In this document: in pieces, positions 59,442 through 64,000 of the stretch
How the letters are laid out: the number at the start of each line of letters is the position of its first letter
Numbering within the stretch: the stretch's first letter is position 1
Assembly: GCA_037043015.1 (NCBI GenBank)
Contig: CM073323.1
Location: 24,952,758-25,016,757 of the forward strand
Reading direction: 5' to 3'
DNA from: Bryum argenteum
Lineage: Eukaryota; Streptophyta; Bryopsida; Bryales; Bryaceae
Length of the DNA stretch: 64,000 bases
The notes under the pieces: generated by a model
The model's database searches: none
What the model was told of the DNA's origin: nothing
What the model saw: the letters and a program-made list of their open reading frames with translations, nothing else
Translations under genes and position numbers: made by a program

Positions 59442-60794
59442 ATGGACCAGCGTCTCGATCCTCAGAATGTAGCGTTTTTCTTGCCTTCTCTGGTACTCCT
59501 TCTGCAGAACGTTGTTGACACAATGTTTCGGCCTGACGAGGTAATTGCTCCCGATGAAGGAGAGGGGTCAGTCAAAGTTGGTACAGTTCACGAGACTTTG
59601 GTCAATATGAACACAATTGTCGCATCGGTTCTGCATGATTTCAGAATTGCTCATGCCACGACATTGTTAGACCAGGAGCTTGGATGGTGGGTTTTCCCCC
59701 GATCCACCTCCTCGTTCTCTCGTTTTGTACTCCAAGAGTACGACGACAACAGGTGGCTTGAAAATTTCAGGCTCACGAAGTCTGCAGTCTTTAGTCTTAC
59801 AAATCTCTTGCGGCCCCACATAGAAAAACAAAACACTCACTACCGTCTAGCTATTCCTCCCATAGTCCGTGTTGCATGCTGCCTTTTTAAACTCTGTCAA
59901 GGGGCTAGCTTGTTATTGTGCTCAGAATTTTTTGCGATTGGTGTTAGTACGACCTCAGGGATTATAAGGGATGTGGTCAAGGCCGTGAACGATGAACTCC
60001 GCCATGAGATTTCGTGGCCAACAGGAAACCGATTGCAGCTGACAATTGCAGCTGACAATGGCCCAATTCAGGGAGTTTTCGGGATTGCCAGGTGTGGTGG
60101 GCGCCATCGATGGCACACACTTCCCAATCCGTAAGCCAAACACGAGTCCTGAGGATTATTTTTATTTTAAATCTGGAGGCTATACTATGCAATGTCAGGC
60201 CGTGGTCGACCGGAGCAGGAAGTTTATAGACCTGTCTGTTGGAATGCCCGGGTCAACCAACGATGCCAGACAATTGCGCAGGTCCATGCTTTATCATAAA
60301 GCAACCACAATGGCCTTGTTTGATCCTAATGATGCAGTGGATGGGTTCACACCCTACTTGATCGGCGATAAAGGATACTCGATCTTGCCCTGGCTAATCA
60401 CACCATACAGGGATTTTGGGGGGGGGGGGTGAGGAGATCGGTACAAGAGGCACTTTTCAATAGGAAACTCTCCCGTGCACGAAGTGTTGTTGAGAACGCA
60501 TTCGGGATACTTAAGCAGACCTTCCGGAAGCTGTATAGCGCCTCTGACCTACATGTGACATTGCTTCCGGATGTCGTGGTGTGCTGCTGTATCCTCCATA
60601 ACCTCCTGCTCGGGCAGAGCGCGGAAGAGGTTGATCGTCTTCTCACGATGCTCCAGCGGGAGGGAATGGCACCTACTTTGGACGAAGACCCCGGCGAGGA
60701 GCGGCCAGGCGAGGACGGCCCCCCACGTGAAGAAGTACAGGGAGAAAGAAAACGAGGGATGCTTGCGGCATTCCTTGTCCAGGAGAGGCCTTGA
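59442..60794 (+). pseudogene. PIF/Harbinger DDE transposase (HARBI1-like), frameshifted
   Basis: Three reading-frame segments form one transposase: 59442 to about 60050, about 60046-60418 and about 60429-60794 (roughly 445 aa). The N-terminal part has an NRWLENFRLTKSAVFSLTNL segment and a helix-turn-helix-like region around CLFKLCQGAS. The catalytic core shows VVGAIDGTHFPI (first Asp), GDKGYSILPWLITPYRD (second Asp) and ARSVVENAFGILK (Glu), the DDE triad. The first break is a tandem duplication of 13 bp (TTGCAGCTGACAA at about 60034-60060). The second is at a run of 12 G (60418-60429). The ATG at 59442 is the first in-frame start. All catalytic residues are retained. Confidence 0.9.
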
Positions 60795-60973
60795 ATGTTG
60801 GCTGAATTCGCAGGAGGTGCGGATGGGAGGGTGGGGAGACACCAACCTTCATGTCGAAGCTGCGGTAAGCAAACTCACCATGTACCTTAGAATCTGTGTG
60901 CCATGTTCTAGAATATAGTAGCTATATTGATAACAGAAATTGTATTACATTGAACAAAGGGATTGGACTGAAC

Positions 60974-60975
<2 letters not shown>

Positions 60976-61024
<49 letters not shown>
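60976..61024. repeat. Poly(T) tract of 49 bases
   Basis: An uninterrupted T homopolymer between the two convergent transposon genes. On the minus strand it is an A-run downstream of the SANT-like gene. Its length in the assembly is probably approximate. Confidence 0.85.
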
Positions 61025-61025
<1 letters not shown>

Positions 61026-61227
61026 TGTTATTGCCTTTTCGGCATTTTCTAATTCAACAAACTAGGGACTCTATACTAATCTGTCAAGTCCATGCTGAAT
61101 TTGTAATTAGCAGGTGGACGAGTATGGGATGCATAGAGCCGGTGGGTGCTACAAAATAACAGGTGGGAACTCAAACACTGAGAGTTTCTGAAATTTTCAT
61201 AACTCTTTGTCTAGGGACTCATAAGAA

Positions 61228-61948
61228 CTACTCCTTGATGAATTCTGGTTCTGTACTTGGTGCAGGTGAATTTGGCTCCTCCGCTGGAGGCACTACCACA
61301 GGGCGATTAGAGTCATTTGGAGGAGTCGGAGGCGGTACTTGTCCAACAGACCGCGAAATGGCAGAGGCCAAGTTCGCAATTGCCTGTACTACCATGGTTT
61401 GGTTCATTAACCCCAGTCGCGTGTGCTCTTGCGCTATGCGAGTATTCTCCAAATTCAGCCTGTCTCGCTCCCTTTTATACTCCAAGTTTTGATGGAATAG
61501 TTGAGACTGTACCTGGAGCTTCTCTTTTTCCGTTGATTTCTGGGTGTCGTTGATGTCGCTTAGTGCTCGACCATCCGTTCCGCGCTTTTTGTAACACCGT
61601 CTGCAATCGCACTACCTTCCGCCGTTTCTTTTCCGCTTATGTCCTATACTTCCTATGGCCTTTCGAGCTCATTCTGCCGACGTGTGGTATCGTCGAAGAT
61701 AACACGTGAATCTCCTGTAGTCTTCGTCCCTGCCTAGACACGGCAGGGAATGTACCTGCTGGTGCAGATGCGGCAGCTCCTAAACCTGCAGACGACGCAC
61801 GCAGAGGGGCGGGGGTGGACCTGAGAGGAGATACAACTGGTGCGGGGGGGGCATTAAGATCCATCTCCGCCCGCATTCTCTCAGGGGCTCCTCGGGTCTC
61901 CCATGTTCTGGCGAGATCTCGCCACGTGAATGTAGCCTGGGCGGACAC
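61228..61948 (-). pseudogene. Probable C-terminal part of the Myb/SANT-like transposon protein
   Basis: Two minus-strand frames follow the SANT-like gene. One (about 61637-61948) contains TFTWRDLARTWETRGAPERM and a Pro/Ala-rich stretch. The other (61228-61485) contains a helical RERDRLNLENTRIAQEHTRL segment with a QAIANLASAIS tail and a Pro-rich end. Such a coiled-coil tail is common in Myb/SANT-like proteins of Harbinger elements. Connecting them to the upstream gene needs a frameshift or small introns that I could not place. Confidence 0.5.
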
Positions 61949-61967
61949 GGCATGCCACCGCCCGAGA

Positions 61968-62992
61968 TTACAAATAATCCTCGGTGGCTCGAGCGGAGGA
62001 TATCACCGGAGACTCTGATGCTGTGAGATCTATGTGTGTCGCTGTGGGGCCTATGTCAACTGGCCACATTCCTTCATCTCCCATACTGTCAAGGAAACCG
62101 CCAGCTATTCCAATATCATCAAGGATTGGGGATTGAAAATTACCATCTGCCGGGTCCATTGTATCTCTGGCATGCAGTGGCCTCATGGTTGCCTTGTCCT
62201 TCAACCAATCCGCCATATTTCTATATGCGGAGAGGTAGAAAGCTTTGGGCAGTTTATGGAGCTTTTTCTCATCGGAAGTGGTTTCGGTGAAGTACTCTTC
62301 GGAGTTCCTCCCAGTTCGAGAATGGAAGTCCCAGATTTTTTTAAAATCTGACAACAAGGTACTCCATTTGTACTTGCAGGCGTCCCGATCTCTCTCCACA
62401 TCACCCTCTCCCTTAGAAGAATTCAGTATCATGGCAATCTTACCCCATTTGCCCAATTCGGGGCACATGAGCTCTCTTGCATCCTGGACGCTCATCTCGT
62501 CCAAGTACTCCTGCCGTTTTGCCTCTATCAGTCCCAAAATCTCTGACTTCGACCAATTGGGATCTCTTTCTTTCTTAGACGATGGTCCAGCCTCATCCTC
62601 TGGGCCTTTACCTCTACGGGCTCCTCTTCCTGCCGGCCTCCTTGCGGGCTGTGAAAGGGAGCTTGTGCTACCTGAAAAAAAAATGATCATCAGTTTTGTT
62701 TTTTCTTTGTGCCTTAGGACTAATTTGAGCGTCGGAGGGGGTTTGGGGGGGTGTGCAGGTACTGTTTACGAGAAGGGATTCACGGGGGACTCTGTACAGA
62801 CCAGGGTGTACCACTCGGCATTTCAGGTGAGAACATGACCGAAGACTCCCTTCACATTCCCTTCGATGAATCTCTGCTCGAAATATCCTCTAACGTTGCA
62901 CAAACTCACAAGAAATTGGAACGTAACAAATGTCATGAATCCTTACGTTGTGATGCTTCCTGTTGCTGCAGAGTTGGAGCTGGCTCCGCCAT
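61968..62992 (-). CDS. Myb/SANT-like DNA-binding protein of the Harbinger element
   Basis: Exon 1 is 62947-62992 (16 codons, starts MAEPAPTLQQQEASQ, donor GTAAGG). Exon 2 is 61968-62671 (acceptor after a T-run, TTTCAG), joined in phase 1. The product is about 249 aa as annotated. NWSKSEILGLIEAKRQEYLDE marks the start of a trihelix/Myb-SANT-like domain, continuing through ELGKWGKIAMILNS, CKYKWSTLLSDFKKIWDF and FYLSAYRNMADWL. In PIF/Harbinger elements this protein binds the transposon ends and helps import the transposase into the nucleus. It is preceded by an Arg/Gly-rich basic stretch (ARRPAGRGARRGKG), a plausible nuclear localisation signal. The frame may once have continued further downstream. 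Confidence 0.8.
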
Positions 62993-63498
62993 TCTGAGAA
63001 GCTGCTCCCTCCGAAGTGCAGCAGATTAACAACGCACAGTAATCACCGCACGTAGTGTGCACTGTAGAGTACGTCAGTACTAGGAAAGACTGTTTTCGGT
63101 ACAGTAGCGAGGCTTTATGCTTCTACAGTTCATCTGCTCGCTTGTGGGCAGTCTAGAAGGGCAGCCCCTCGGGCAGCAATTTCAATGCCACAAATGTTTC
63201 ACAGCCCCCGTAATAAACTGCCTTTTAACTACGTGCTTAACTGCCGTTGAAGTGAACGTGTCCATGCCACTCCGTTTTTTTCACTTTCTTTCTATTGGAG
63301 GCAGGGGAGGTCCCTTCCAGACCTCCTTCCTGCCACCGTCCTCACAACCCTCTACAACTGTAGTTAAAAGTGTTACCACATCGACATGTGACTAGGCTCG
63401 GGTTTAACAACCTTTCCTGGTGTGAAAGGCCAAGTCCAAAACACACATCTAACTTCTTTACTGCCTACATTCTACCTCCCGGTGCGAATGGGGCATAA

Positions 63499-63929
63499 GT
63501 AAAGTAGATATTCCACCACTTCGATTGATATTATTCTATGCCACTATTTTGCTGATTTCTCTTGTATTTATATGAAGCATGCTACTAGAGTTTTAAATAA
63601 GCAAAACAAAGTATATATTTGCTTCGACAATTTTGTACTAGGTATTTCAGTCGCATTACATACTTAGATAATCTATTATGAGTCCAAATGATATAGATTG
63701 CACTCAAGAAATCTTTGTACAAAATTGAATCTTTGATTCTCTCTTAATTTTAGACTTTATGAATCTTAATGTGAGATAAGACACTTCTAAGTGAATCTTG
63801 GTTGATTGAATCTCAAGCAACTTGGAATTATGTTGGAAGTCTAGAGGAGAGATTGTAGGTGAGGAAAAGTATTTCTTTTTATGTTAGAGAGAGATGAACT
63901 CTGAACCTATTTGAGGCATGTGTGATTAG
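63499..63929. other. Intergenic AT-rich region, no gene seen
   Basis: Sequence right of the transposon with no recognisable protein or repeat until R1 copy 4 begins. Confidence 0.35.
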
Positions 63930-64000
63930 AGTGTTCTTTGATGTATGCTTGGGGTCACAATACCAATATATGGTGTGACTACTAACCCCTCTTAGAGTGA
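63930..64000 (-). repeat. Dispersed repeat R1, copy 4 (cut by the window edge)
   Basis: GTGTGACTACTAACCCCTCTTAGAGTGA and the preceding TGTGTGATTAGAGTG correspond to the start of copy 2 (31670-31780) in the same orientation. The remainder lies beyond the window. Confidence 0.5.

Larger units (their letters stand above)
58789..63498. mobile_element. Complete PIF/Harbinger-type transposon (4,704 bp plus TAA duplications)
   Basis: Perfect 17-bp terminal inverted repeats TGCCCCATTCGCACCGG lie at 58792-58808 and, inverted, at 63479-63495. They are flanked by TAA at 58789-58791 and 63496-63498. A 3-bp TAA/TTA duplication plus a two-gene layout (DDE transposase and Myb/SANT-like protein) defines PIF/Harbinger. 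The two genes converge. The intact ends imply recent insertion. The transposase reading frame is broken, so this copy is likely non-autonomous now, unless the G-tract difference is a sequencing error and another copy supplies the rest. Confidence 0.93.

Noticed and set aside
1..64000. CRISPR arrays, phage genes or bacterial defence systems
   Set aside because: The window is plant nuclear DNA. The tandem arrays seen have no regular spacer-repeat pattern and no cas-like genes.

Overview
The window is nuclear DNA of a land plant. The genes carry plastid transit-like N-termini and belong to plant families (DGD1, DVR, TOC159-family receptor, STR14, chloroplast Der GTPase). They have GT-AG introns mostly 80-700 bp long, and they sit in AT-rich, repeat-laden intergenic DNA. 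Several are single-exon genes (phosphoglycerate mutase-like, STR14, DVR, DER). I infer a non-seed plant, perhaps a moss, but nothing in the sequence proves the lineage.

Layout. From 0.5 to 21.2 kb lies a gene-dense block: a phosphoglycerate-mutase-like protein (-), STR14 rhodanese (+), a roughly 1,013-aa membrane-anchored coiled-coil protein of unrecognised family (-, 12 exons), DGD1 (-, 6 exons), a SKIP30-type F-box/kelch protein (-, 2 exons), divinyl chlorophyllide reductase DVR (-) and chloroplast Der/EngA GTPase (+). DVR and DER are divergent and share a 341-bp gap. From 25.4 to 30.1 kb is a complete six-exon TOC159-family gene with a probable 5' UTR intron. From 42.3 to 43.7 kb is a two-exon F-box gene whose intron appears to be of the GC-AG type. 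Five of these genes serve the plastid: galactolipid synthesis, chlorophyll synthesis, protein import, ribosome assembly and a rhodanese. There is no operon-like logic beyond the DVR/DER pair.

The rest (21-25, 30-42 and 44-64 kb) is accessory DNA. It holds several MITE families, including three 217-bp copies with CACTA-starting inverted repeats and TA target duplications. It also holds a dispersed repeat (R1) with four copies, one preceded by a 119-bp 5S-rRNA-like sequence and interrupted by a MITE; tandem arrays; and a decayed Ty1-copia polyprotein. At 58,792-63,495 is a structurally complete PIF/Harbinger transposon with perfect 17-bp inverted repeats, a TAA target duplication, a frameshifted DDE transposase and a convergent Myb/SANT-like gene.

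Intron-exon structures were deduced by eye from reading frame and splice consensus, without transcript evidence.
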